Assembly: GCA_039029515.1 (NCBI GenBank)
Contig: JBCCFX010000026.1
Span: 1-26,552, forward strand
Length of the DNA stretch: 26,552 nt
Direction of reading: 5' to 3'
Source of the DNA: JBCCFX01 sp039029515
GTDB taxonomy: Bacteria; Planctomycetota; Phycisphaerae; Phycisphaerales; SM1A02
This document shows positions 1 to 8,714 of this stretch, one piece after another; position 1 is the stretch's first letter; each line of letters starts with the position of its first letter. Position numbers and translations under genes: made by a program. The notes beneath the pieces are model-generated. The model saw only the letters and a list, made by a program, of their open reading frames with translations. It was not told where the DNA came from and did no database searches.

Positions 1-283
1 CCATGACCAGAACAGCGCTGTTCGCGCCGTGGGCTTCAGCAAGATCCGACGCCGATGCCAGACGATCGAGTTCATCGTTCGTAAATTCAGTTTCAGGTTC
101 AAACGCGATCGCGACGTCGCGACCGGATGCAACATGACCATCGCTGACGAGCGTCAGCAACTGGTCAAAAGACTCGCGCTCAATCGGCGAACGCGGCTGC
201 TGGCGCACGCGTTCCGAGTCCGGGTGCCCGGGTGGCACCGCTGGCTGGAGTCGTCGAAGAAGTTGCAGCGCACTGCCGGTCAC
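1..283 (-). CDS. Flagellar operon protein (TIGR02530/DUF3766-like), partial, 3' end beyond window
   Basis: The first 94 codons are present; the gene runs off the left edge. The start is GTG, overlapping the flgD stop (GTGTGA), and is set by a strong GGAGG seven bases upstream. The protein begins VTGSALQLLRRLQP. It then shows the family pattern: a short 'SFDQLL' segment, followed by 'FTNDELDRLASASDLAEAHG' and a hydrophobic 'SAVLVM' segment. This resembles the 'eeL..L..A...A...Ga..sLvl' signature of the small flagellar protein encoded between flgD and flgE in Bacillus, spirochetes and others. Its biochemical role is not settled; it is found only in flagellar operons. The resemblance is from memory of the family and the C-terminus is not visible. 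The usual next gene would be the hook gene flgE. Confidence 0.7.
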   Translation of the reverse strand, partial: MTGSALQLLRRLQPAVPPGHPDSERVRQQPRSPIERESFDQLLTLVSDGHVASGRDVAIAFEPETEFTNDELDRLASASDLAEAHGANSAVLVM

Positions 284-744
284 ACGAGATCCTCCGGCTC
301 AGACGCTGTCGCCGCAGGCGGTGCGGAGAATATCGAAGGATCCACAATGGTCAGGACATTGTCGGAGGGAACGCGAACACCATTGTCGAGCTCAAGTGTG
401 ATGTCGTCGCCCTGTCGCAGGACCGAGACCACGAAGCCGGTGACCGAATCAAAGTCCTCGGACCGACCTTCGACAAGTTTGCCGATCATGGAGCTCGCGG
501 ATGCGAGCTTGTTCTCGGTAACGAGCGATTCGAGTTTATCCGTCAACTCGATGTCGGATTCGATGGAGCGAATCGAGTTCAATTGCTCAAGCAATGCGGA
601 GGAATCGTTCGGCTCGAACGGATCCTGGTTGGACAGTTCGGTGAAGATGATCTGAATGAACTCTTCTGATGAGAGTTCGTTGAACCGACTCGTTGGTTCA
701 CGAAGTGCGGAGTCAACGCCGAGGCTGCTGGAAATCGAACTCAT
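280..744 (-). CDS. flgD: Flagellar hook capping protein FlgD (short form)
   Basis: FlgD sits at the tip of the growing hook and guides FlgE assembly outside the cell. The 154-residue protein carries the diagnostic N-terminal segment: 'FIQIIFTELSNQDPFEPND' at about residues 29-47, then 'LLEQLNSIRSIES', matching the family pattern F...l..QL.nQDP..P.d....l.Ql..... A second conserved stretch, 'ASSMIGKLVEG' to about residue 93, continues into a beta-rich segment with 'GVRVPSDNVLTIVDP'. It is shorter than the enteric form of about 230 residues because the C-terminal tudor/fibronectin-like part is largely missing, as in the short Bacillus form. The ATG overlaps the fliK stop (ATGA). Confidence 0.93.
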   Translation of the reverse strand: MSSISSSLGVDSALREPTSRFNELSSEEFIQIIFTELSNQDPFEPNDSSALLEQLNSIRSIESDIELTDKLESLVTENKLASASSMIGKLVEGRSEDFDSVTGFVVSVLRQGDDITLELDNGVRVPSDNVLTIVDPSIFSAPPAATASEPEDLV

Positions 745-2294
745 GCCGTTGCTCCTGTCTCAACGGTGGCTGGTCGTGATGCGTCAGCGTTGAACACGTT
801 GTCGAATGACGGACGCTCGTGTCGGTCGTCATCACGACTGTCATGGTCATCGCCATCCTGACGCCCGCGGCTCTGGCCATCACTGGCGTCGCGCGTGTCA
901 TCCTGATCCTGTTCACCGGATGCACTCGCGTTCGCGCTCTGTGTGGCGGTCGTGTGATGGACCTGTAGTTTCTCGACGGTCATGCCTTGCTGTTCGAGCG
1001 ACGCGCGAAGCGTGCCAAGGTGCTTGTCAAGCAGTGCCTGTGCTTCTGGTGACTGTGCGAAAAATTGTGCAGAGACGACGTCTCGATTGATCGACATTGC
1101 GATGCGGACGTCGCCGAGTTCCGGCGGCGTCAAACGCATGTTCAATGTTCCGCCCTGCTGGTTGATCATGGCACGAAGACCACGCACAATCCGGCCGGCG
1201 AATGCATTCTCGTCGATCTCACCATCAGGGAGAATCGATGTCGCGATCGGCACGGTTGTCGTCGCCTGCTGTTCACCACCACTGCCACGCAATGTGGTCG
1301 TCAACGTGTCGGGTGCCACCAGCGGTTCGACCGTCGGTGCAGGTACGCCCTGGACGCGCGCTTCAACGTCGGCAAGACGTCCCAGCGCCGGCGTGCTCGG
1401 TTGCTCGTCATTCGACCTGGCCGTGTCGGCCGCCGCCTGAACGTTGGACGAGACTGATGCCTCACCGGCGATTGGCGCCGTTGATGACACGGTCGTCGTC
1501 ACGTTTTCACCGGCTGATGCCGTGACTCGATCGATCGATGGCGACGAGGTCGTATTGGTTCGTCGCGCGTCGGTCGGGCGTACATCGACGGTCGTCGCGA
1601 CGTCTGCGGATCGTGTTGTTGACGTCGATTCCGGTGCAGTAGCGGAGGTGGTCACCTCGACCTGCTCTACATCAGCGGTCCGGACGTTGGAATCGACCAC
1701 GCTGCCGTCCTGACGTTCGGTGGTCCCTGCGGTGTGGTCGACAACCTGGGCCTGATCCACGACTTCGGCTGGTACCGCTGCGGCTTCCGTCACCTGACGA
1801 ACGGGTGCCGAGTCAGTGGCCTGCTGCGTTGTGGATCCAACCGTGGTATTCAGACGTGCCGATTCCACGTTTGTGGCGGCGAGAACTGGGGCTTCGGCAT
1901 CATCCAAGTGGGCCGGGTCATCGCCGATGGCATCCACATCCGCATCGACAACGTCGGCGGCGGCTTCATCAACTGGCTCATCGGCGGCTTCGGTCGTCGT
2001 ATCGGTGCGCGGGGTCTCTGCATCCGTATCAACGCGGGCATCATCTGTGGCCACGGGCGATTCGGATGTTTCGGCGTTCCGGTCGCGTGCTTCACCGGTT
2101 GGCGTGCCATCGGCGAGCGGCGCATCTTTGCGCGGTGCATCGTCGGTTCGGCCCGCGTCGCGCAATGCCTGCGCGAATGAGATGGACGTGTCATCCGACC
2201 CATCGGGCCTCGCTGAGGAGGCCGAAGTGGGCGTTCGCGGTTCAGAAACCGGTGTTTGTGGCAGGATCTGCAGGGTTGTCAGCAACTGGCTCAT
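741..2294 (-). CDS. fliK: Flagellar hook-length control protein FliK
   Basis: FliK is exported through the flagellar apparatus, measures hook length and switches export from hook to filament substrates. Residues about 365-448 match the conserved C-terminal FliK domain (Flg_hook): 'LNMRLTPPELGDVRIAM' from residue 384, then 'LLDKHLGTLRASLEQQGM'. The N-terminus has the short 'SFAQALRDA' motif common in FliK proteins. Residues about 50-350 are low-complexity, rich in Thr, Ala, Asp, Ser and Val and nearly free of Lys, as expected for an unfolded molecular ruler. The last 70 residues are a hydrophilic Asp/Arg/His-rich tail. The ATG lies inside the upstream motE-like gene, giving a 53-base overlap; it is the only Met near the N-terminus, and no strong ribosome site is seen. 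Confidence 0.93.
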   Translation of the reverse strand: MSQLLTTLQILPQTPVSEPRTPTSASSARPDGSDDTSISFAQALRDAGRTDDAPRKDAPLADGTPTGEARDRNAETSESPVATDDARVDTDAETPRTDTTTEAADEPVDEAAADVVDADVDAIGDDPAHLDDAEAPVLAATNVESARLNTTVGSTTQQATDSAPVRQVTEAAAVPAEVVDQAQVVDHTAGTTERQDGSVVDSNVRTADVEQVEVTTSATAPESTSTTRSADVATTVDVRPTDARRTNTTSSPSIDRVTASAGENVTTTVSSTAPIAGEASVSSNVQAAADTARSNDEQPSTPALGRLADVEARVQGVPAPTVEPLVAPDTLTTTLRGSGGEQQATTTVPIATSILPDGEIDENAFAGRIVRGLRAMINQQGGTLNMRLTPPELGDVRIAMSINRDVVSAQFFAQSPEAQALLDKHLGTLRASLEQQGMTVEKLQVHHTTATQSANASASGEQDQDDTRDASDGQSRGRQDGDDHDSRDDDRHERPSFDNVFNADASRPATVETGATA

Positions 2295-2988
2295 TCGTGG
2301 CTGGCTCCGTCACCTCGGCGGCGATGCCGTAGGTCCGAAGGTTCTCCAGCAAATCCGTTGCCAGTTGATTCTCAACGTCGGTCTTAAGTTCCTTGATGAT
2401 CTTGGCTGCCGCCCGCGGCTGCATCGCGTTGAGGTAGGCCACGGCCTGCGCGGTGGCATCATCGTCGACGAGATTGGTGAGCATCTCCTTGGCCTGTTTC
2501 GCCGGGATGCTCTCGTAGAGGCTCACGACCTTCGCGAATTGCGTATCGGACCGCTGCTGGCGCTCGCTCTCGGTCGCGTTCTGCCATGCCGTCCGTTCCT
2601 TCTCGAATGACTCACGTTCCTGTTCGATCTGCCTTGTCTTCAGCTGAAGCTGCTGGACGAGCATGTTCTTCTCATCCTCAAGCCGACGGACAATCTGCGC
2701 ATCGGTCATCGATGCGTCCTGCTGCTGGTTGATCAGCACGCCGCTTGGCAGCGGCGGATTTGATTTACGGGCGCGGGCGGCGGCTTCATCCATGGCGACC
2801 GCATCGAGCGTGGCTTTCTCCGCGGCCGCAAGCGCTTCTTCTTCTGCGGTCATCATCATCATCGAGCGCATATCGCGCAATCGATCGACGGTGAGTCGCT
2901 CCGTCTTCCAGAGCCAACCCACAAAGATCCCGAGCGCGAGAAGGTTCGCGACTGCGAGCACACTGACCATATTCCAGAGCGTTTTCAT
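2242..2988 (-). CDS. MotE-like flagellar protein (membrane anchor, coiled coil, MotE/MgtE-N helical domain)
   Basis: This 248-residue protein has one N-terminal membrane helix (residues 7-26) and a charged middle region. A coiled coil follows at about 97-148 (LEDEKNMLVQQLQLKTRQIEQ). A helical domain at about 150-215 includes 'KVVSLYESIPAKQAKEML' and 'YLNAMQPRAAAKIIKEL'. That layout is the MotE/FlbB one: a periplasmic chaperone or scaffold that helps MotB-type stators. The last 30 residues are Pro/Asn/Ala-rich. It lies between fliJ and fliK, where motE/flbB-type genes often sit. The ATG overlaps the fliJ stop (ATGA), with AGGA nine bases upstream. Family assignment rests on architecture and weak motif resemblance. 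Confidence 0.72.
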   Translation of the reverse strand: MKTLWNMVSVLAVANLLALGIFVGWLWKTERLTVDRLRDMRSMMMMTAEEEALAAAEKATLDAVAMDEAAARARKSNPPLPSGVLINQQQDASMTDAQIVRRLEDEKNMLVQQLQLKTRQIEQERESFEKERTAWQNATESERQQRSDTQFAKVVSLYESIPAKQAKEMLTNLVDDDATAQAVAYLNAMQPRAAAKIIKELKTDVENQLATDLLENLRTYGIAAEVTEPATNEPVADNPADPATNTGF

Positions 2989-3437
2989 AGCACTTCATCC
3001 TGCATCTGCCGCATGGCATTCGACACATCATCAAGCATCGCCGTTTCTGCCCGCTCGCCTTCCGCCTGCCACGTCTCCATCGCCTTGTCGCGCAGGAGTT
3101 CGATAGCGCGACGAGCTCGGATCGCTTCGTTCAGTTGCTCCCGCGCATCACGGAGCCGTCGGTGCACACCGGCAAGTTGAATCGCCAACTGCTGCGCCGT
3201 GCGGACGGCATCGAGAGATCCGTGCGCCTGACTTCGCAAGGTGTGCATATCCAACGGGCCGATGAGCGATGCTGACCATGCCGACTTGGATTGCGTGATT
3301 CGCGACTGTTGACCACGGAGCTGATCTTCGAGCTTCCGGCGCTCCTGCTCGATAGTTGCAACAGTGCGCAGATGCTGTTCCTCCGTGCGACGACGGAGTT
3401 GAAGGACCGGGTCGAGTCGAAACGAAAATCGCTTCAT
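2985..3437 (-). CDS. fliJ: Flagellar export protein FliJ
   Basis: FliJ is the coiled-coil stalk of the flagellar type III export ATPase. It links the FliI hexamer to the FlhA export gate and escorts chaperones. The N-terminus 'MKRFSFRLDPVLQLRRRTEEQ' is close to the family consensus (MkrF.FrLepvL.lr...E). The 150 residues are almost entirely charged helix with no Cys and few aromatics, and the length matches the family. The ATG at 3435-3437 was chosen over an in-frame TTG five codons earlier because it gives the consensus N-terminus and has GGAG nine bases upstream. It follows fliI and overlaps the motE-like gene by four bases. Confidence 0.9.
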   Translation of the reverse strand: MKRFSFRLDPVLQLRRRTEEQHLRTVATIEQERRKLEDQLRGQQSRITQSKSAWSASLIGPLDMHTLRSQAHGSLDAVRTAQQLAIQLAGVHRRLRDAREQLNEAIRARRAIELLRDKAMETWQAEGERAETAMLDDVSNAMRQMQDEVL

Positions 3438-3468
3438 CGCACCACGCTCCAATTGACCTCATCACGAA

Positions 3469-4815
3469 TCACGACCGCGCACCTTCCATCAATGCGTTTG
3501 CCTGCATGGCCAGATCGACTAACGCCGCACATGTTTCCGGATACGCGCCGGCGTCTCGCGGTGATTGCTGCAGGAAGTTCAATATGGACTCCTGCAGCGT
3601 GAGTGCAGCATCGACCGCAGGATCGCTGCCTTCAACGTACGCACCGACCTGAATCAGATCCCAAGCTTCCTCATGGGCGGCAATAAGCCTTCGCAGCAGG
3701 TATCGCGCGGCAATATGTGTGTCATCGCAGACATCGTCGGCAACACGAGAGATGGAAGCAGTGACATCAACCGCAGGGAAATGACCACGTGATGCAAGAC
3801 GCCGTGATAACACGAGGTGACCATCAAGAATGCCGCGCGCCGCATCGGAGATCGGCTCGTTGAGATCATCGCCTTCGACCAGCACCGCGTACAGCCCGGT
3901 GATTGATCCACCGCGCTGCAATGCGCCCGCGCGTTCGAGCAGAACAGGCAGGCTCGCAAACACCGATGGCGTATACCCCTTCGTGGCTGGTGGCTCACCG
4001 ACGGCGAGACCGATCTGACGCTGGGCCTGCGCGAATCGCGTGACGGAATCCATCATCAACATGACGTCCGCACCCTCATCGCGAAAGTACTCCGCGATGG
4101 TGCTGGCAAGGTAGGCAGCGCGCACACGAAGCAACGGTGGTTCATCGCCCGTGGCCACAATGACAACGCTTCGCGCCAGACCTTCCGGCCCGAGCGCCTC
4201 GTCGAGAAAGTCCCGAACTTCGCGCCCACGTTCACCAATCAACGCGATCACGTTCACATCTGATGATGCATGACGAGCAATGCTCGCGATCAGCGTGGAC
4301 TTCCCGACGCCGGCCCCGGAGAACACGCCGATGCGTTGTCCACGCCCGAGGGTGAGCATGCCATCGATGGAGCGCACGCCGGTCACCATCGGTTCGGCGA
4401 TACGCCGGCGGCGCATCGCGCTGATTGTTGGCGGCAACAGGAGGCGACGTGCCATGAGCACAGGCGGAGGCTGCTCATCAAGCGGTCGACCAAGCCCGTC
4501 GATCACTCGACCGAGCAACGACTCGCCGACGCTCACCATCGGCGATGACTGCTCGCCACAGACCGCCGTGCCGGGTCCGACGCCGACCGATGTGCCGTAC
4601 AGCATAACGATCGCACGCTCGCCATCGAAGCCGACGATCGCACCGCGCAGTTCATCCCAACCGGGACCGCGACGCACGAGGCGCACTTGCGCACCAACCG
4701 GTAACGGTAAGCCTTCGACCAACACGGAAAGGCCGCGCACTGCCGTCACGGTTCCGGTCAACGCGCGCGGCTCGATGTCCCGCGCGGTTTCGCGCGCGAG
4801 CGACAGCGCGGTCAC
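3469..4815 (-). CDS. fliI: Flagellum-specific export ATPase FliI
   Basis: FliI is the F1-beta-like ATPase that energises and unloads substrates for flagellar export on the cytoplasmic face of the MS-ring. The 448 residues match the family length. Visible motifs are Walker A GAGVGKST (167-174), the catalytic Glu in 'GERGREV' (E195), Walker B 'VMLMMDSVTR' (251-260), and the conserved 'GEPPATKGYTPSVFASLP' at 273-290. The block 'DDLNEPISDAARGILDGH' (316-333) is typical of FliI/SctN ATPases. The GTG start overlaps the fliH stop (GTGA). Placement between fliH and fliJ is the standard ATPase-complex order. Confidence 0.97.
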   Translation of the reverse strand: MTALSLARETARDIEPRALTGTVTAVRGLSVLVEGLPLPVGAQVRLVRRGPGWDELRGAIVGFDGERAIVMLYGTSVGVGPGTAVCGEQSSPMVSVGESLLGRVIDGLGRPLDEQPPPVLMARRLLLPPTISAMRRRRIAEPMVTGVRSIDGMLTLGRGQRIGVFSGAGVGKSTLIASIARHASSDVNVIALIGERGREVRDFLDEALGPEGLARSVVIVATGDEPPLLRVRAAYLASTIAEYFRDEGADVMLMMDSVTRFAQAQRQIGLAVGEPPATKGYTPSVFASLPVLLERAGALQRGGSITGLYAVLVEGDDLNEPISDAARGILDGHLVLSRRLASRGHFPAVDVTASISRVADDVCDDTHIAARYLLRRLIAAHEEAWDLIQVGAYVEGSDPAVDAALTLQESILNFLQQSPRDAGAYPETCAALVDLAMQANALMEGARS

Positions 4816-5540
4816 GTCGTCACCTCATCCGTAAGATCAGGATGGTCATCCGGCAGCAGCGCTTCGGCGAGTCGGTGGATCTGCGTTTCGATGCGTGCAT
4901 CGATCACGCCACGCCCACTCTGGACAACGCACCCGCCGCGTTCAATCGAGTCATCATCGCGAAGCGAGACTTCTTGAGCATCCACCATCGCAGGGAGCAG
5001 CGCGGGAAGTGAGGCCTCGATCAACGGACGATCATCAGGGTGAATACTGACATCAACCTGGCTCGCCGATGCGACAGCATCCAATGCATCATGCAGTTGC
5101 GACTCGATGATGGATGGATCGACGGTGATAGATCGCCGGATGACCTTCTCCGCCAACGTCAACGCGAGACGAAGCACATCGATTTCGGCGTCACGCAGCA
5201 TGGCGGCGCGCGCCTCTTCCCACTGGTCGATGCCCTGCTGCCATCGTATCATCAGCGCATCCAGTTGCGCACGATACGATTCGATCGCTTCCACGCGACC
5301 TTCCTCACGGCCAGCCGCAAGTCCTTGCTCACGACCTTCTGTATGCCCCTGTTCGTAGCCGCGCTCTGACGCATCGGACATAATCTCGCGCGCCTGCGCC
5401 TGTCCCTGCTGGATCATGGACGCGACGCGAGCGCGCGTGTCGTTGAGCAGCGCATCCGCTTCTGCTCGGAGATCGCCAAGCTTGAGCACAATGCCACTTT
5501 GCGGCGAGACGCCAAGTTGGTCGGCTTTGATCAGCGACAT
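4812..5540 (-). CDS. fliH: Flagellar assembly protein FliH (export ATPase stator/regulator)
   Basis: FliH dimerises, binds FliI and tethers the ATPase to the switch ring. It is homologous to the peripheral stalk of F/V ATPases. Residues about 60-85 carry the family's hallmark run of small-residue repeats, with Gly every fourth position (GYEQG, TEGREQG, AAGREEG). The C-terminal half (about 110-235) is the FliH/YscL domain: 'VLRLALTLAEKVIRR' followed by 'VDVSIHPDDRPLI' and 'GGCVVQSGRGVIDARIETQ'. The 242-residue length fits. The ATG has GGGAGG ten bases upstream. The stop overlaps the fliI GTG. Confidence 0.93.
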   Translation of the reverse strand: MSLIKADQLGVSPQSGIVLKLGDLRAEADALLNDTRARVASMIQQGQAQAREIMSDASERGYEQGHTEGREQGLAAGREEGRVEAIESYRAQLDALMIRWQQGIDQWEEARAAMLRDAEIDVLRLALTLAEKVIRRSITVDPSIIESQLHDALDAVASASQVDVSIHPDDRPLIEASLPALLPAMVDAQEVSLRDDDSIERGGCVVQSGRGVIDARIETQIHRLAEALLPDDHPDLTDEVTT

Positions 5541-5561
5541 GACGAAGGAACCTCCCGGTGT

Positions 5562-6602
5562 TTACACCACGAGATCCGAATCGCCACCGCGACCGGAGAT
5601 GATGATTTCGCCCGCTTCTTCGAGGCGGCGCACAATATCGACGATGCGCTGCTGCGCCGTTTCGACGTCGCTGAGTCGCACCGGACCCATATATTCCATG
5701 TCTTCCTTGATGAGATCAGCGGCGCGAGCAGACATGTTGCCGAACACCTTCTCTTTGAGATCTTCGCTCGCAGTCTTGAGCGCGAGGATGAGCTCGTCGT
5801 TGTCGACTTCCTTGAGCACCGATTGAATGCCCTTGTCGTCGACCATGAGAATGTCCTCGAACACGAACATGAGACGACGAATCTCTTCGACCAGTTCCGT
5901 GTCTTCCGCTTCGATACCATCGAGGATTGACTTCTCGGTGCCGCGATCGACGAGGTTGAGAATTTCCGCCACCGTCTGCACACCACCGACCTTCTCGACC
6001 GGATGCATCAACATGTTCGCGAGGCGCGATTCGAGGCCTTCCTCGACCTCACGAATCACGGCGGGATTCGTCTGTTCCATGTTCGCGACGCGCCGCACGA
6101 CTTCGATCTGTTTCTCTTCGGGCAGACCGACGAGAATTTCCGAGGCTTTATGATGCGCGAGATGGCTGATGATCAGCGCAATCGCCTGCGGATGCTCATC
6201 CTGGATGAATGCCATGAGGTTCTCGCTTTCCGCCTTCTGGAGAAACGAGAACGGCGTCTTCTGCACCTGCGTCTGAATCTGCGAGATCATCTTCGACGCC
6301 ACATCGGGATCCAGAGAATCCTTCAGGAGCATCGATGCGTAGTCGAGCCCGCCTTCCTTGGAGTACCGCGTCGCCATGCGGAGCAGATAGAACTCCTCGA
6401 TGACAGCGCCGGACAACTCTCGCGGGACTTCGCCAAGTCCTGCAAGCACGCGCGTGACTTCCTCAACATGCTCCGTCGAAAGCTCGCGCAGAAGGCCACC
6501 GGCGGACTCGTAATCGAGCGACAACAACAGCACCGCCGACTTGGTAATACCATCCAGTTCATCGGCTGACTTGGGAAGTTGTTGTCCGAGTCGAATCGCC
6601 AT
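5562..6602 (-). CDS. fliG: Flagellar motor switch protein FliG
   Basis: FliG joins the MS-ring (FliF) to the C-ring and receives torque from the stators. All three domains are visible in the 346 residues. The N-terminal FliF-binding part has 'KSAVLLLSLD' at 21-30. The middle part has the FliM-binding EHPQ motif (136-139) followed by 'AIALIISHL'. The C-terminal torque domain has 'MFVFEDILMVDDKGIQSVL' (245-263) and charged torque-helix residues in 'ALKTASEDLKEKVFGNMSAR'. The block 'MGPVRLSDVETAQQ' at about 305-318 is also typical. The protein runs about 10 residues past the usual end with a short Gly-rich tail. It lies 15 bases downstream of fliF; the partner genes fliM and fliN are not in the window. 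Confidence 0.97.
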   Translation of the reverse strand: MAIRLGQQLPKSADELDGITKSAVLLLSLDYESAGGLLRELSTEHVEEVTRVLAGLGEVPRELSGAVIEEFYLLRMATRYSKEGGLDYASMLLKDSLDPDVASKMISQIQTQVQKTPFSFLQKAESENLMAFIQDEHPQAIALIISHLAHHKASEILVGLPEEKQIEVVRRVANMEQTNPAVIREVEEGLESRLANMLMHPVEKVGGVQTVAEILNLVDRGTEKSILDGIEAEDTELVEEIRRLMFVFEDILMVDDKGIQSVLKEVDNDELILALKTASEDLKEKVFGNMSARAADLIKEDMEYMGPVRLSDVETAQQRIVDIVRRLEEAGEIIISGRGGDSDLVV

Positions 6603-6617
6603 GCGGCACCTGTGTAA

Positions 6618-8294
6618 TTAGTCGTCACGAATCCAGCGTCGAAGAATCGCCGCCATTTCCTCGGGCTGTTCCTTCGCCGCATCGTTGATCTGTTCGAGCA
6701 TCTGATTGCGCCGCTGTGTGTCGTCGTCAATCTCGACGCCATCCATCGGCGTGTCTGATTCGACGGCCTCGCCGACGAGTTCTGACTCGAGGTCCGCGAG
6801 TGCCGGTGGGATCCCGACGATGTCCTCTGCGGATGGAAGTTCTTCTCGATATCCGGCCTTGCGCACCATCATGAACATCATCGCGAGGCTGATGACCGCG
6901 AGTCCGCCGAGGCTCAGATACTTGACGAGGCTGCCGCCGACCACGCCCGAGCCGTCGCCCCCTGCGGGCACGCCGGTCCAGCCGCCGAGCGCGGTGCCAC
7001 CGAATGCTTCGGCGACCGCCACATCGTTGTACATCGAGACGCTGACCATGCCCTGGACGGCACCTTCGATCTCGCCGGTGTCGATCAACGGCTCGACCTG
7101 CGCACGAATGCGTGCGGTCTCGGTGTCAACGATGGTCTGCAGCGCTGCGGGATCCGGCACATCGCCTTCCGCCGCTCCATCCTGATCACGCCACAGACCG
7201 ACGAAGTACGACTTCGGTACGCCGATGGTCGCGTTGATCTTCAACGCATAACCGCGCCCGTCAATCACATGCATCGTGTCGTTCCCGAACGCGGGAACGG
7301 ATCGAGTGGAACTCTGCTCATCGGACATTGATGACTGCGACCCTGCGGACGATGCAAGATCGAGACCGGTGTTCGGCTCCATGCCCGGCCGCGCCGGCCC
7401 GTTCTTCTGGTTGAGCGAATTGACGTTTCGGCTCTGTTCCGAGAGCACGCCAAGCTTCGGGTTCTCGTAGTCTGTCCGCTTGCTTCGAACTTCGCGCGCA
7501 TCGGCAATGACATTGACCGCGATGTTCACGCCCGGAATGAAGCCGAGCGCGCGCTCGATCTTCTCGAAATACATGCGCTCGTTGTTCTGCTGCACTTCGA
7601 GGTAGTTGCCAGTCAGCAATGAGGCGTCATCGCGAGCTCGGTAGGGTTTCCCTGTTGTCAGATCGGTGATTGCCACATTCTCGACGGTCAATTGGGCGTG
7701 CGCACCGGCGACCATTCGTGCAATGGCATCGACCGTGTCCTGACTGAGCGTGGTTCCATCCGTTTCCACCGACACGGACGCCGATGGTGCGACATATGAA
7801 CGACCGATGCCCGGGGCATACTCCGGCACGTCGATCAGGACCGTCGCGCGTCGGATGCCCTTCATGCCCGAGACCACGTGCCCGACGACGTTCATCTTGG
7901 CGACGAGCCACCGCTTCTGGTTCTGCCACCGACTCATGAACGGGCTGTCCTGCTGAACGAGCTGATCGAAGTCGATCTGATCCGAGGAGATCATCTGCCC
8001 GTTCTGCAATTCGCTGAGCACGGTATAGCGTTCTTCGATGGGCACCATGAGATCGCCCGCTTCTTCGCGGTAGCGAATCTGACGAGTCCGAAGGAAGTTC
8101 ACCACTTCGGCGCGGGAGTCGGGATTGAGATCAACGGCAAGCGGAACCAGGTCCGGGCGGCCGGCGTAATCGGCCACGAGGATCAGCGACAACGCAAGAA
8201 TGACCACCAACGCGCCGATCAACAGCCGGGCGTTCATGGACATGCCTTGCAGCTGCTTCACGACAGCCGCGTACTTCGGTTTGAACTGCGCCAT
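6618..8294 (-). CDS. fliF: Flagellar MS-ring protein FliF
   Basis: FliF forms the MS-ring in the inner membrane, the base on which rod, C-ring and export gate assemble. The 558-residue protein has a membrane helix near each end (about 22-41 and 459-477). Between them lie the periplasmic ring-building domains: 'RATVLIDVP' and 'GKPYRARDDASLLTGN', then the N-terminal/periplasmic junction block 'YFEKIERALGFIPG.NIAVNV'. The cytoplasmic C-terminal tail ends in 'EEMAAILRRWIRDD', the FliG-binding helix. The ATG at 8292-8294 was chosen over an in-frame start 14 codons earlier because GGAGG sits seven bases upstream and the N-terminus then reads 'MAQFKPKY'. An 86-base spacer separates it from fliE; nothing was recognised there. 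Confidence 0.95.
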   Translation of the reverse strand: MAQFKPKYAAVVKQLQGMSMNARLLIGALVVILALSLILVADYAGRPDLVPLAVDLNPDSRAEVVNFLRTRQIRYREEAGDLMVPIEERYTVLSELQNGQMISSDQIDFDQLVQQDSPFMSRWQNQKRWLVAKMNVVGHVVSGMKGIRRATVLIDVPEYAPGIGRSYVAPSASVSVETDGTTLSQDTVDAIARMVAGAHAQLTVENVAITDLTTGKPYRARDDASLLTGNYLEVQQNNERMYFEKIERALGFIPGVNIAVNVIADAREVRSKRTDYENPKLGVLSEQSRNVNSLNQKNGPARPGMEPNTGLDLASSAGSQSSMSDEQSSTRSVPAFGNDTMHVIDGRGYALKINATIGVPKSYFVGLWRDQDGAAEGDVPDPAALQTIVDTETARIRAQVEPLIDTGEIEGAVQGMVSVSMYNDVAVAEAFGGTALGGWTGVPAGGDGSGVVGGSLVKYLSLGGLAVISLAMMFMMVRKAGYREELPSAEDIVGIPPALADLESELVGEAVESDTPMDGVEIDDDTQRRNQMLEQINDAAKEQPEEMAAILRRWIRDD

Positions 8295-8380
8295 GAAGCG
8301 GCCTCCATGCCTGTTGGCGTCAGTACGAGCCACCACCGATCGTCGCTCTCCAGCGTGATCAAGCGGCTGAGAAAATTACA

Positions 8381-8692
8381 TCAGACGCGGATCTGCTTGA
8401 CCTCCTCATACGCGTCCATCACTTTGTTGCGAACCTGCAGCAACAGCCGGAATGCGGTTTCCGCCTGCTGCGTCGCCAGGATCACACCTTCAACATCGTC
8501 GCGCTTGCCGCTCGCGAGGTCTTCAACCGCCTCGCGTGCACCCTGCTGCAACGCGTTGACTTCATCAATCTGGGACTTCAGGACATCCTTGAACGACGGA
8601 CCATCGTGCGTCGGGCGCACCGATGAAGCGCCGCGCCCGATCTCGGTCGGCAGCGTTCCGGTCGTCGTGATGAGCCCTAACGGATCAGCCAT
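8381..8692 (-). CDS. fliE: Flagellar hook-basal body complex protein FliE
   Basis: FliE is the first rod component, connecting the MS-ring to the proximal rod, and is needed for export of later rod proteins. The 103 residues match the family almost word for word. 'SFKDVLKSQIDEVNALQ' occupies about 33-49, 'GKRDDVEGVILATQQAETAF' about 62-81, and the C-terminus is 'VRNKVMDAYEEVKQIRV'. This is the expected size. It sits directly before fliF and after flgC, the usual basal-body order. AGGTGA lies about nine bases before the ATG. Confidence 0.97.
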   Translation of the reverse strand: MADPLGLITTTGTLPTEIGRGASSVRPTHDGPSFKDVLKSQIDEVNALQQGAREAVEDLASGKRDDVEGVILATQQAETAFRLLLQVRNKVMDAYEEVKQIRV

Positions 8693-8714
8693 GGTTCAAG
8701 TCACCTGAGCGAAC

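Noticed and set aside
1816..2610. 264-codon plus-strand frame opposite fliK and the motE-like gene
   Set aside because: It is an Ala/Ser/Val-rich mirror of the low-complexity FliK region, with no motif.
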